Origin: Bacteroidota bacterium
GTDB lineage: Bacteria > Bacteroidota > Bacteroidia > Chitinophagales > Chitinophagaceae
NCBI GenBank assembly: GCA_023422835.1
Contig: JAFAGI010000025.1
Span: 162,351 to 226,350 of the forward strand
Length of the DNA: 64,000 bases
Direction of reading: 5' to 3'
Each line of letters opens with the position of its first letter. Position 1 is the first letter of the stretch. Positions 36,017 to 45,323 of the stretch are shown piece after piece. Both the position numbers and the translations under genes were made by a program. Under the pieces are notes generated by a model. That model did no database searches. It saw only the letters and a list, made by a program, of their open reading frames with translations, and was not told the origin of the DNA.

Positions 36017-36592
36017 TTATCTGGCCCCTAAATAAATAAATGTTTCTTCAAAAGTTCTTCCTCCATTTCCTTGCTTCCAGAAGACTTTTAAGGTTTTGGT
36101 TGCAGGATCATATTTACTTCTTAGATCTTGTGGTGTTTGTACTCCTAAAGAAGGACATTCAACCGTTATTTGATTTGTAGCCGGATCAATGTTGTAATAA
36201 ACCTCGTTACTATACGTTCCTAATAAACCAGGAATAAGTTTTAATCTATTTGGCCCTGCTGTATGCAGTTCTACTGTTTTATTAGCATTAGGCACAAGCG
36301 AGGTATTTGCCGAAGTTCTATACGTATAACGACCGTCATATTTATTTTTAGGCCCAACATTGATAACCATATTGCTAAAATTCTTACTAATAATTTCACC
36401 TGACGCATCAGTTATTTTTAAGCCAATAGCATAGTCGTGATTAAAATCAATCTGATCTATCTTAACGGGAATTTGTAAATAACCAGTTTGTTCTCCGGAC
36501 TTGATCGTAACAGTTTCAGACATTTGATATACTGCAGGGTTCAATGGATAAAAATCATAATGTTCTGCTACATTAAATGAATCAATCACATT
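36017..36592 (-). pseudogene. 5'-truncated DUF1735-type surface lipoprotein
   Basis: The frame (SFNVAEHYDFYPLNPAVYQM ... FEETFIYLGAR) matches the body and C-terminal end of DUF1735-containing (BT_3987-like) lipoproteins that accompany SusC/SusD. The signal peptide, lipobox and first part are missing. At its 5' end the open frame runs directly into an antisense fragment of the aminotransferase gene at 36593-36639, which supplies an accidental ATG (MPMLLLLWPTLF at 36628). So the gene was cut by the rearrangement that left that fragment. It kept its terminator and an intact frame, so the event is recent or the remnant is still expressed. Confidence 0.75.
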
Positions 36593-36639
36593 AAAGAGCG
36601 TGGGCCAGAGTAAAAGAAGCATTGGCAAAATTGCAATAA
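36593..36639 (+). pseudogene. Displaced 3' end of an aminotransferase gene
   Basis: Encodes RAWARVKEALAKLQ then TAA, matching the end of the aminotransferase at 30400 (RAWARVKEALAKLS). 34 bp are identical (36593-36626 against 30354-30387), and the last four codons differ at several positions. The stop and a CCTAACAG hairpin downstream are kept. It is a direct repeat flanking the 30.4-36.6 kb segment. Confidence 0.85.
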
Positions 36640-36680
36640 ACCATCACCCGCTTTCTTAAGAGAAGGGGACTAAAAGGAAA

Positions 36681-36712
36681 GACCTAACAGGTTTTTTGAA
36701 ACCTGTTAGGTC
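36681..36712 (+). terminator. CCTAACAGG hairpin after the aminotransferase fragment
   Basis: GACCTAACAGGTTT and AAACCTGTTAGGTC form a perfect 14-bp stem with loop TTTG. There is no strong T run beyond. Similar stem to the terminator at 30421-30460, so it is probably the original terminator of the duplicated end. Just upstream (36652-36666) is an eroded CCCGCTTTCTTAAGAGAAGGGG hairpin. Confidence 0.55.
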
Positions 36713-36740
36713 TGATTTCCTAAGGACGCCTCCCACAGCT

Positions 36741-36770
36741 GTAGGGACGCGCCACGTGGCGCGTCCCTAC
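36741..36770. repeat. Perfect 30-bp GC-rich palindrome
   Basis: GTAGGGACGCGCCAC and its exact complement GTGGCGCGTCCCTAC, no spacer. Far more GC-rich than its surroundings. It resembles the GTAGGGRCGCG-type palindromic elements found in intergenic DNA of many bacteria. Confidence 0.8.
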
Positions 36771-36797
36771 ATTTTTCTCAACTTTGACACTACAGCT

Positions 36798-36830
36798 ATG
36801 CGGGGCCTTTTCGCCCCGCATTTTTATTTT
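36798..36830 (+). terminator. Intrinsic terminator, plus orientation
   Basis: ATGCGGGGC and GCCCCGCAT (9-bp perfect stem, 6-nt loop) followed by TTTTATTTT. No plus-strand gene is now in front of it except the aminotransferase fragment. Confidence 0.7.
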
Positions 36831-36872
36831 ACCGTTTTTGCCGGGATTTGTTGATTGATTGCCTGAGGCGAT

Positions 36873-36908
36873 AAAAAAACTGCACGAGGGCGAAGACGCC
36901 TCGTGCAG
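36873..36908 (-). terminator. Intrinsic terminator of the SusC/SusD-2 operon
   Basis: On the minus strand CTGCACGAGG and CCTCGTGCAG form a 10-bp stem with a 9-nt loop and are followed by TTTTTTTAT. It ends the lipoprotein gene whose stop is at 36995. Confidence 0.85.
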
Positions 36909-36994
36909 CAGGATAGCGATAAGCCAGCCTCAAGTAAATATAGTGAACTAATTTAAATTGTCTTAAATGTCCAGAGATATCTTCCACAGAGTCT

Positions 36995-37795
36995 CTATGG
37001 TAAATCAATAATTTCAGTTCCTCCTCCAAAAGACCCTGCAGAAACGGTGTAGCCACCAACCTTTAAAGTGACTTTACCATTCGCAACACTACCTGTAACA
37101 TTTGACATGGAGACTGGCCCATAAGATGGATGATTGTATATGACTTGGTTAGGAAATAAAACAGTTTTGCCATCGGACTTAATCATAAAAGCAATATTAT
37201 TTGCTCCAAAAGGCGAAATTAACTTGTAAACGTTAGCTCCCTTTGCTTTTTGAATCTGAACATCTAATATAGCTCCTTCCCAACCGTCAACAGAGTTTAA
37301 CTTTGTCATAGTAGGCGGATCAAATGTTAATTCGCTTGTTGCAAGCACATCAATTTTTTTCTTTTTTGATGGAGAAAGATAATCATCAGCGATGTTTAAT
37401 GAAATAGGAAATGCAAGCCCGACATTAACATCCAGTCCATTAGCTGTTACTGACAATGCGCTTGGATCAATCTTAGAGAAGTCTCCATATTTTACCTTTG
37501 CGTAAGATTTAGCTTGTCCATCAGCAAAAACAACCGGGCCATCCATAGTGAAAACATTCGTATATCCGGCGCCAGTGGCGGTTATTGTAACCGGTACAGA
37601 TAATTCTCCAGTTGAAGAAGTTCTTCCGACTGGGATGTTCAAAGTACCGCTCTCCATATTCAAAGCGGTTTGTGGACTAAAAAAACTAATTTTATTTGCT
37701 TCTCCGCCGTAAAGTGCACCCTCTGTTTTTTCGCAAGAAGAAAAAAGCGCCGAAAAAACAAGCACACCAAGCAATGTATTATAAAATTTTTTCAT
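36995..37795 (-). CDS. Surface lipoprotein of the second SusC/SusD operon
   Basis: Start set at ATG 37793-37795 (MKKFYNTLLGVLVFSALFSSC: signal peptide and lipobox). An in-frame start 13 codons upstream would overlap the SusD stop and bury the signal. About 266 residues, beta-rich, with a Calx-beta/DUF1735-like first half (MESGTLNIPVGRTSSTGELS, FADGQAKSYAKVKY) and a C-terminal beta domain ending GGGTEIIDLP. Likely a surface ligand-binding lipoprotein working with the adjacent SusC/SusD. It begins 10 bp after the SusD stop. Confidence 0.8.
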   Translation of the reverse strand: MKKFYNTLLGVLVFSALFSSCEKTEGALYGGEANKISFFSPQTALNMESGTLNIPVGRTSSTGELSVPVTITATGAGYTNVFTMDGPVVFADGQAKSYAKVKYGDFSKIDPSALSVTANGLDVNVGLAFPISLNIADDYLSPSKKKKIDVLATSELTFDPPTMTKLNSVDGWEGAILDVQIQKAKGANVYKLISPFGANNIAFMIKSDGKTVLFPNQVIYNHPSYGPVSMSNVTGSVANGKVTLKVGGYTVSAGSFGGGTEIIDLP

Positions 37796-37805
37796 GATTG
37801 ATTTT

Positions 37806-39344
37806 TTAGAGTGGGTTTTGATCTTTGGTTGCATCTAAATTCTTGTTTCCGTCAAATTCCTTTTGAGGAATAGTTAAAATAAACTCCTTGCTATCTGGCT
37901 GCAAAGTATTCCAAGTTGGCCTTGATGTATGATTTGTACCCGGGGCATTTCTGTTGAAGCCTGTCTTCAAACGCAAAATATCAAAGATACGCTCAGCCTC
38001 ACCCCAAAGTTCTATACGACGCTGTAGAATAATATGATCCATCAAGGTAGTGGGGGTGCCAACAGAGCCCATCGTAAGATTTTTAGACATAGTGGCATTG
38101 TTTAAAGTTGTTTCATAACCTGTTGGATTTCTAAGTTTCATCAAAGCTTCTAAAGCTGATTTAGCTTCAGAATATTTATCTTCTTGGCATAAAGCCTCTG
38201 CTTTTACCAATTGCATTTCCTCTGCACGCAGGAAAATATAATCTCCTAAATCTGCTGCATAATCTGAATATCTGAACTTCACCTGATTGTATGGCTTTGT
38301 ATCATTCGTTCCACCATCCGTAGGTCCGTTCCACCATCTTTTACGAGCATCGGTGCTTGGTATAATGTTATACAACCAGCTATAAATACATTTGCGAGAT
38401 GATCTTGCGTAACGATCTGCCTTGGCATCCATATGAGAAAAGAAAGAAGCATATATTGAAGATTGATCTGCAATAACTTCAGCACCCCACATAACATTCT
38501 TTAATTTAATGCTATTGAAACCTGAGTACAAATCATCGCCGCTAATCATTGCTAAAGAAGGCTTGGACAAGGCTTCTGTAGCTGCTGCAGAAGCGGCACT
38601 CCATTTATTTTGCACAAGTGCAACGTTGGCTTTGAATGCATTAGCAATATAATAATCTATGTGTGATTTGTGTGCCTGGCTGTTCTTGTTTTTTGAAAAT
38701 AAAGATATTGCTTTGTCGAGATCAGCGTTGATTTGTGTGTACACTTCTTCAACAGTGCCTCTTCCTTTACCTTCAGTTTCAGAAGTAGTTGGCTCTGTAT
38801 AAAGAGGTACTCCCGGAGCGGACTGGTGTCCCACATACGTTTGTTGAAAAGATTGTATTAATTGAAAATATGCATAAGCCCGCATTGCGTATGCTTGTGC
38901 CATTATATTATCAATCACAGGTTGGTCTCCTTTTAGTGTAGTTTCTTCTGCAAGAATGTAATTGGCATTGCTGATTAACGTATAGTAAAAATTCCATGTA
39001 GCATACGATCTCCAAGTTGTGAGAGTGTATCTGCTTCGAACATCGTAACGATAATCAAAATAAAACCAACCATTTCCTTGAGCATCTTGTAGCAAATCTT
39101 CTCCCATAAGAGAGGTATATAATTTAGTTGACATGATGCCAAAATTCTGGGCAGTATTTCCGGTTGACCATCCTGATGTATATAACATTCTGTAAATGCC
39201 ATCCATTGCCACCTGGGCTCCGTCGGTGGTTTCGAATAGTGTTGGCGCGGCAACCCTATCTGTGGGTGCCGTTTCTAGAAACTCTTTTTTACATGAAAAA
39301 AGGGTTAGTGTTAATAAAGCCGATAAGTATATAATTTTTTTCAT
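37806..39344 (-). CDS. SusD/RagB-like outer-membrane lipoprotein 2
   Basis: Lipobox LTLFSC at residues 12-17 (CKKEFLETAPTDRVAAPTLF is the typical mature start). The 512-residue protein has classic RagB/SusD TPR-type segments (NNIMAQAYAMRAYAYFQLIQ, LRAEEMQLVKAEALCQ) and a C-terminal half with RRIELWGEAERIFDILRL and FILTIPQKEFDGN. It follows SusC 2 by 11 bp. Captures the ligand for that transporter; substrate unknown. Confidence 0.94.
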   Translation of the reverse strand: MKKIIYLSALLTLTLFSCKKEFLETAPTDRVAAPTLFETTDGAQVAMDGIYRMLYTSGWSTGNTAQNFGIMSTKLYTSLMGEDLLQDAQGNGWFYFDYRYDVRSRYTLTTWRSYATWNFYYTLISNANYILAEETTLKGDQPVIDNIMAQAYAMRAYAYFQLIQSFQQTYVGHQSAPGVPLYTEPTTSETEGKGRGTVEEVYTQINADLDKAISLFSKNKNSQAHKSHIDYYIANAFKANVALVQNKWSAASAAATEALSKPSLAMISGDDLYSGFNSIKLKNVMWGAEVIADQSSIYASFFSHMDAKADRYARSSRKCIYSWLYNIIPSTDARKRWWNGPTDGGTNDTKPYNQVKFRYSDYAADLGDYIFLRAEEMQLVKAEALCQEDKYSEAKSALEALMKLRNPTGYETTLNNATMSKNLTMGSVGTPTTLMDHIILQRRIELWGEAERIFDILRLKTGFNRNAPGTNHTSRPTWNTLQPDSKEFILTIPQKEFDGNKNLDATKDQNPL

Positions 39345-39355
39345 GATCTCAGTTA

Positions 39356-42300
39356 TTAAAAGTTAAGGTTTATTCCCATAGATACTATTCTATTTGGTGT
39401 ATAAGCATAATCAGTTGTTCCTGTAAAGTTAAACTGAGGGTTCAAACCCTGCCGGGCACTGAATATGGCTAAATTCTCTCCTTGTATAAAATACCGCAGA
39501 GAGCTTAGTCCTGCACGTTTTAAATCAAATGTATAACCGATGGACGCATTTTTGATAGCAAAGTAAGAAGCATCTACCAAAGCACGATCATTGATTGTGT
39601 GTGTGAGTTCTTTTTGTAATCTCGGAATATCTGTAATATCACCTGGTTGTTTCCATGCTCTCAATACTTCACGGGATAGATTATTTCCAATATACAGAGG
39701 ATTTAAGTAGTTATAACCAATCACATCATATATTTTTCCTCCTATAGAATAAGTTGTTAACAAAGAGAAATCGAACTTTCTGTAATTTACAGATGTTGAA
39801 AGTGATCCTAAAAACTTAGGTATGCGGTTACCAACTATTACCCGGCTGGCTGCTGCCTTTGATTTATCATTTGAAACATAATGTTTACTTACATCGAACT
39901 CATCTTCCTTTTTATCAAACACCCAATATAGTTGATCTCCATTACTCGGATCAACACCTGCACTTCTTGCCATAAAGAAAGAGTTTACAGGTTCTCCCAC
40001 ACGAATAATAGTTGTTCCGCTTATTATTTCGTTTTGTTCATCTGTGAGCTTAAGTACTTTGTTCTTTACTTTAGAGCCCATTGCGGTAATATTCCAAGTA
40101 AGGTTTGCATTTCTAATGACATCATATCCAACACTAAATTCAATACCAGAATTTTTCATATCGCCAACATTATCATTGAACCCATCAAATCCGGTTGACA
40201 GTGCTAAAGGCCTGTTTAACAACATATCTGTTGTTTTGCGGGTATACCATTCAAATTCTAATGTCAGCCTGTTATCAAGGAAGCGGCCGTCCATACCAAC
40301 ATTGAGGTTTTGGCTCTTCTCCCAGCTTACTTTTTTATTTTCTACAGATGTTACTGTACCTCCATTATTGTTAGCATTATTCCAGGTTAAATCATAAAAT
40401 GCTTGCCATGCATAGAATGTTCCTAAAGAGTTATTTCCTTGTTCGCCATAACTAGATCTTAAAGTTAAACTGTTGATCCATTCCTGATCCTTAAGAAAGT
40501 TTTCTTCAGAAATTTTCCATGCACCTCCCATAGACCAAAAGTTGCCCCATCTGTTATCTACGAAAAATCTGGATGATCCGTCAGTACGAAAACTTGCAGT
40601 AAAATAATATTTATTTGAGAAGTTGTATTGCAATCTTGAAAAATAAGATTCCATTGCATCGTTGTTTTCATAAGAGGTTGCATCAGCAATTGAAGAACCC
40701 GGTGCTAACTCATAAATACCGCCAAAGGGAAATCCAGTTTTCTGGGCGCTTAGTAAGTTAAACTTATAGCTATAGTTTTCATGCCCCAATAGTACGTCAA
40801 AAGAATGCTGCCCAAACAACCTATTCCATGTTAGTAACTGGTTAAATGTATAAGAGAATGATTTAGTCCATTCTTTATTCAAACGGCCTGAACCGGCTGC
40901 ATTACCAAAATAGGGATTATAATAATAAGTATATGCATTATCTAAATAATCAGATCCCAAATTGAACGCTAAAGAAAAGCCCTGAAAAGCGCCATATTTT
41001 ACATCATCGGTATTGAATTCTATTGAAGCTCTCGTTCCAACATTGTTTCTGTAGTCAAAGTATTTATCATCATATAGAACAGCAATGGAGTTGAAATTCT
41101 GCTGTGCCCCTGCGCCTCTGTTTCTTCCGTAGTCAAATAATCTGTTACCACTAGCATCTAACACATAATCTCCATTGGCATCCCTTTCATAAATAGGATA
41201 AATAGGTGCCATTTGCTCTGCAGAATACCAAACATTTGAAGTTGCAGTAGGAGTTGAGGTATTCAAGAAATTAGATTCTCCTTTTGAGAAGTTCGCAGAT
41301 AATGACGCTTTAAACCAGTCTTTTGGTGTAAACTCTGTACTCACACGGCCTGTAAACCTTTCGAAAGAAGTAGTCTTCAACAACCCGTTTTCTTTTAAGG
41401 CATTAATTGAGGCAAACGCCTTTAATTTCTCTCCTCCGCCGGAAAGATCTAACTGATATTCCTGGCGAACAGGGTTTTTTGCTATAACTTCATCTAACCA
41501 ATTATCGTTCCATTTCAATTGCGCATTAGGGTTAAGTATTCCCGTAACTGGATCAATCAATTGATTCACCGGAACATTATAAGGATTATATTGTTCATTA
41601 ACTCCAAAAATAGGATCTACGGTACCTTTCATTCTATTTAAAGCATTGATGCCTGCCTGTAACTCCGGTATACCTTTTTCAAAAATCTCCTGATTTTTAT
41701 ATGATTGAAATACAGTCTCAAGGTATTCCTTGGTATTCATAACATCATATCTTTTAACAGCAGGAGAAGATATTCCCAAACTTGCCTTAAAGTTTACATT
41801 AATCCTGCCAGCAGTGTTTCTACCTGATTTTGTTGTAATCATAACAACGCCGTTAGCTGCTCTTGAACCATACAGCGTAGAAGCGGCAGCATCTTTAAGT
41901 ACAGTTATATTCTCTACATCATTAGGATTGATAGAGTTTAGGTCTCCTGTAAAAGGAACCCCGTCAACTACATAAAGAGGAGCGGAAGAAGCATTAATTG
42001 AACCAAACCCCCTAATTCTAATTCCAGCATCAGACCCCGGCTGCCCGGATCCTAACGTAGAAATTACACCTGGAGTCACGCCGTCTAATGCTTTTGTAAT
42101 ACTTGCTATAGGTCTTTTTTCAATAGCATCAGCACTTATAGCAGTTGCCGCACCTGTAAAAGTAGATCTGGTTGATCTTCCGTAAGCCGTTATAATCACC
42201 TCATCACCTGCTTCTACAAGTCCTTCGCTGCGCGATAAAACAACATTCACATGTCCGCCGGTTAATTCCACTGTTTGCGCTTCAAAGCCTAAAGCGCTCA

Positions 42301-42520
42301 CCATGAGTGCCCGAATATTGTTGAGAACCGTGAATTTAAAATTTCCATTGGCATCCGTAGCCGTTCCTGCTCTTCCGCCAACTACTCTAATTGTTGCCCC
42401 GGCTATGGGCGCGCCCGTAGAATCAGAGACTGTTCCACTTACTTCTTTTGTCTGTGCCATTGCTGCTCCCGTGATCATCACGAATAGGAATAGAAACAGA
42501 CCCTTATAAATTTTACTCAT
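39356..42520 (-). CDS. SusC/RagA-family TonB-dependent outer-membrane transporter 2
   Basis: 1054 residues. Signal peptide MSKIYKGLFLFLFVMITGAA, CPD-like domain (GATIRVVGGRAGTATDANGN), plug with VDGVPFTGDLNSI and ITVLKDAAASTLYGSRAANG (the SusC signature), and a barrel ending RIVSMGINLNF. No STN domain. First gene of a SusC-SusD-lipoprotein operon. Signal peptide and CPD domain are nearly the same as in SusC 1, while plug and barrel differ clearly, so the pair are paralogues with different cargo (inference). Confidence 0.95.
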   Translation of the reverse strand: MSKIYKGLFLFLFVMITGAAMAQTKEVSGTVSDSTGAPIAGATIRVVGGRAGTATDANGNFKFTVLNNIRALMVSALGFEAQTVELTGGHVNVVLSRSEGLVEAGDEVIITAYGRSTRSTFTGAATAISADAIEKRPIASITKALDGVTPGVISTLGSGQPGSDAGIRIRGFGSINASSAPLYVVDGVPFTGDLNSINPNDVENITVLKDAAASTLYGSRAANGVVMITTKSGRNTAGRINVNFKASLGISSPAVKRYDVMNTKEYLETVFQSYKNQEIFEKGIPELQAGINALNRMKGTVDPIFGVNEQYNPYNVPVNQLIDPVTGILNPNAQLKWNDNWLDEVIAKNPVRQEYQLDLSGGGEKLKAFASINALKENGLLKTTSFERFTGRVSTEFTPKDWFKASLSANFSKGESNFLNTSTPTATSNVWYSAEQMAPIYPIYERDANGDYVLDASGNRLFDYGRNRGAGAQQNFNSIAVLYDDKYFDYRNNVGTRASIEFNTDDVKYGAFQGFSLAFNLGSDYLDNAYTYYYNPYFGNAAGSGRLNKEWTKSFSYTFNQLLTWNRLFGQHSFDVLLGHENYSYKFNLLSAQKTGFPFGGIYELAPGSSIADATSYENNDAMESYFSRLQYNFSNKYYFTASFRTDGSSRFFVDNRWGNFWSMGGAWKISEENFLKDQEWINSLTLRSSYGEQGNNSLGTFYAWQAFYDLTWNNANNNGGTVTSVENKKVSWEKSQNLNVGMDGRFLDNRLTLEFEWYTRKTTDMLLNRPLALSTGFDGFNDNVGDMKNSGIEFSVGYDVIRNANLTWNITAMGSKVKNKVLKLTDEQNEIISGTTIIRVGEPVNSFFMARSAGVDPSNGDQLYWVFDKKEDEFDVSKHYVSNDKSKAAASRVIVGNRIPKFLGSLSTSVNYRKFDFSLLTTYSIGGKIYDVIGYNYLNPLYIGNNLSREVLRAWKQPGDITDIPRLQKELTHTINDRALVDASYFAIKNASIGYTFDLKRAGLSSLRYFIQGENLAIFSARQGLNPQFNFTGTTDYAYTPNRIVSMGINLNF

Positions 42521-42932
42521 TTTCTAATTGTTTGTGAATAAGATTAATAATTTAACAGTGAAGACCACAATTTTTTAATTTTGTGCTACTGCTTGCCGCA
42601 AAAGTATATATTTAATTTACTTTTAAGTAATAAAATCAAAAATATTTTATAAAAGTACCCGCCGAAACATTGCATGCAGACTAGGTATTAACTTAAAGCA
42701 TTTACTAACAATTCAAAGAATATTAATTTACGATAATGTATAAAAGATAAAAATGTGCACCAAATCGAAGAAAACGGATTGAGAATTAAAAAATGTAAAA
42801 AATAATTGCCAAAATTTTAGAAAAAAAAAGAAAAAAGAACAACTGTTTGCTGTTTTTCATGACAGAAAAGTCTTTCTACCCGCATATTTCCGGATGATGT
42901 TAATTAAAAAGAAATTGATACTGTTAAAGCCA
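42521..42932. other. AT-rich control region upstream of SusC 2
   Basis: No coding frame. An inverted repeat TTACTT-TT-AAGTAA lies at 42618-42631. About 10 bp from it, on the minus strand, is TACTTTTTG (42599-42607), one base longer than the -7 consensus. These may form the SusC 2 promoter and operator. Confidence 0.4.
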
Positions 42933-45026
42933 TCAACTTACCTGGCTGCCGGCGGCTACCGCCTCGTCGGGATTTACAAAAACCAGCTTGCCGTTTTTAT
43001 CTTCAGCCATCAGTATCATACCATTGCTTTCAATGCCGCGCATTTTCCTCGGGGCTAAATTTGCTACTACCACAACCTGTTTATTCAGAATGGATTCGGG
43101 TTGAAAGTGTTGCGCAATGCCGGAAACAATGGTTCTTTTCTCAAAACCCAGATCTATCTCTAATTTCAGCAATTTATCTGCCTTAGCCACTTTTTCAGCA
43201 GAGACAATTGTACCTATGCGCATATCAAGCTTTGCAAAATCATCATAAACAATTTCAGGCTTTAGCGGTAGTACCGTTTTTTCAGTCTCCTCAATAAACC
43301 CTGCCTGCTGTTTTACCTGTTCTTGTCCGCCGGCATGTAATTTTTCAATCTGTGCTGCTATTTCGGCATCTTCTATTTTCCTGAATAGTAATTCCGGTGC
43401 GCGCAAAGAGTAGCCTACTTTCAGCAGGTCTGTTGTTCCTGCATTTTCCCAATCGAGCATCCTTTCTACCACCTTCATCATATGCAGCATTTTTCGGGAA
43501 GTATTCGGCAGTACAGGATTGATGAGTATAGATAAGTTAGCTGTTAACTGTAAACACAAGTGCAGGCAATTGTCTATCAGCTTTTGATTGTCCCGGTTTG
43601 CGGTAAGGCTTTTAGCCACAATCCATGGTTCTTTTTCCTGCATATATTTATTGCCCTTGCGTGCCAGGTCAATCACTTCAAAAACGGCATCGCGGAAGTG
43701 GTAGGTTTCCAGCGCCTGCTCTGTTTTTTCTTTTGCAGCATGAATTTCTGCTATCAGCATTTTATCTGCCTCATCTATAATGTCGTTATGAAAGGGAGGT
43801 ACTTTGCCGTTGCACAGTTTATGCATCAGCACAAAAGTCCTGTTTACAAAGTTGCCGAATATGGCTACCAGCTCACTGTTGTTCCGGTCCTGGAAATCTT
43901 TCCAAGTAAAGTCATTATCCTTTGCTTCCGGCGCATTGGCGCAAAGTACGTAGCGCATCACATCTTCACATCCGGGAAAATCCTGTATGTACTCATGCAC
44001 CCATACCGCCCAGTTGCGGCTGGTGGAAACTTTGTCTCCTTCAATATTCAGAAACTCATTGGCAGGCACATTATCCGGCAATACAAATCCACCATGCGCT
44101 TTAAGCATGGCTGGGAAAATAATGCAGTGAAATACAATATTGTCTTTGCCAATGAAATGCACCAGCTTGGTATCTTCACTGCACCAGTAGTCTGCCCAAT
44201 GCTCTGTAAGTTCTTTGGTAGCGGAAATATAACCAATAGGTGCATCGAACCATACGTACAGTACTTTTCCTTCGGCATCCGGCAGCGGTACCCGGATGCC
44301 CCAGTTGCTGTCGCGCGTCATAGCGCGGGGGTGCAGGCCATTATCCAGCCAGCTTTTGCATTGGCCGTAAACATTATTTTTCCATTCTTTATGGCCTTCT
44401 AAAATCCACTGTTTCAGCCAGGCTTCATAATTCTGCAAAGGAAAATACCAGTGTTTTGTTGTCTTTTTCTCAGGTATAGCATTGCTGAGCGTGCTCCGGG
44501 GATCAATAAGCTGCTCCGGGGAAAGGCTGCTGCCGCATTTCTCGCACTGGTCGCCGTAAGCACCCGGATTGCCGCAAACAGGGCAAGTGCCGGTAATGTA
44601 GCGGTCGGCCAGGAACATGTTGGCTTCAGCATCGTAATATTGTTCTGATTCCCTCTCTTCAAAAAGTCCTTTATCATACAATACTTTAAAAAAAGCTGCT
44701 GCTGTCTGGTGATGTGTAGCATTTGATGTTCTTGAATAAATATCAAAAGAAATACCCATCTTTTCAAAGCTATCTTTTATCTGCGCGTGGTACTTATCTA
44801 CAATATCCTGCGGCGTTACGCCTTCCTTCATAGCACGAATGGTAATAGGTACGCCATGCTCATCGCTTCCGCCGATAAATTTAACATCTCTCTTCTGAGC
44901 ACGCTGGTAGCGTACGTAGATATCTGCCGGGATATAGCAGCCGGCAAGATGGCCTATATGTATAGGGCCGTTTGCGTAGGGTAAAGCAGCAGTAACCAGA
45001 ATTCTTTTGTAGTTCTCCATCATCAA
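42933..45026 (-). CDS. metG: Methionyl-tRNA synthetase
   Basis: Charges tRNA-Met. 697 residues: HIGH-type motif [11 protein letters not shown] (16-26), zinc Cys at 148, 151, 161 and 164 ([18 protein letters not shown]), KMSKS-type loop KVSTS (332-336), anticodon-binding helices, and a C-terminal OB-fold tRNA-binding domain from about 585 ([18 protein letters not shown]). Three consecutive Met codons start the frame, so the true start may be one or two codons later. Monocistronic. Confidence 0.97.
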   Translation of the reverse strand: MMMENYKRILVTAALPYANGPIHIGHLAGCYIPADIYVRYQRAQKRDVKFIGGSDEHGVPITIRAMKEGVTPQDIVDKYHAQIKDSFEKMGISFDIYSRTSNATHHQTAAAFFKVLYDKGLFEERESEQYYDAEANMFLADRYITGTCPVCGNPGAYGDQCEKCGSSLSPEQLIDPRSTLSNAIPEKKTTKHWYFPLQNYEAWLKQWILEGHKEWKNNVYGQCKSWLDNGLHPRAMTRDSNWGIRVPLPDAEGKVLYVWFDAPIGYISATKELTEHWADYWCSEDTKLVHFIGKDNIVFHCIIFPAMLKAHGGFVLPDNVPANEFLNIEGDKVSTSRNWAVWVHEYIQDFPGCEDVMRYVLCANAPEAKDNDFTWKDFQDRNNSELVAIFGNFVNRTFVLMHKLCNGKVPPFHNDIIDEADKMLIAEIHAAKEKTEQALETYHFRDAVFEVIDLARKGNKYMQEKEPWIVAKSLTANRDNQKLIDNCLHLCLQLTANLSILINPVLPNTSRKMLHMMKVVERMLDWENAGTTDLLKVGYSLRAPELLFRKIEDAEIAAQIEKLHAGGQEQVKQQAGFIEETEKTVLPLKPEIVYDDFAKLDMRIGTIVSAEKVAKADKLLKLEIDLGFEKRTIVSGIAQHFQPESILNKQVVVVANLAPRKMRGIESNGMILMAEDKNGKLVFVNPDEAVAAGSQVS

Positions 45027-45323
45027 ATATTATTTTGCAAAAATACTTTAATTAGCGCAAAGTAAAGTAGCAAAACGCTTTGTGGTTTATAACCATATTT
45101 GGGAATTCTATAAAATAATAATTTACCTTTGGGCTGTAGTGAATAAAATTGGAAAGGAATTTGTATATTTTAGTTCATAGATAAATGCTTTAATGTTTTC
45201 AATGGCCGGATATATGGAATTACTGACAGTGAACTTCGTATCGCCAAATAATCATCACGTTTGTGAGAAGGCATTTTTAAATGGCTCATTCAAGCATCAC
45301 CCAGTTTTAAAGTTAAATAAATA

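Noticed and set aside
36829..37059. 76-codon minus-strand frame overlapping the lipoprotein gene
   Set aside because: Runs through a terminator hairpin and overlaps a clear CDS.
43560..44402. 280-codon plus-strand frame
   Set aside because: Antisense to metG, whose motifs are all intact.
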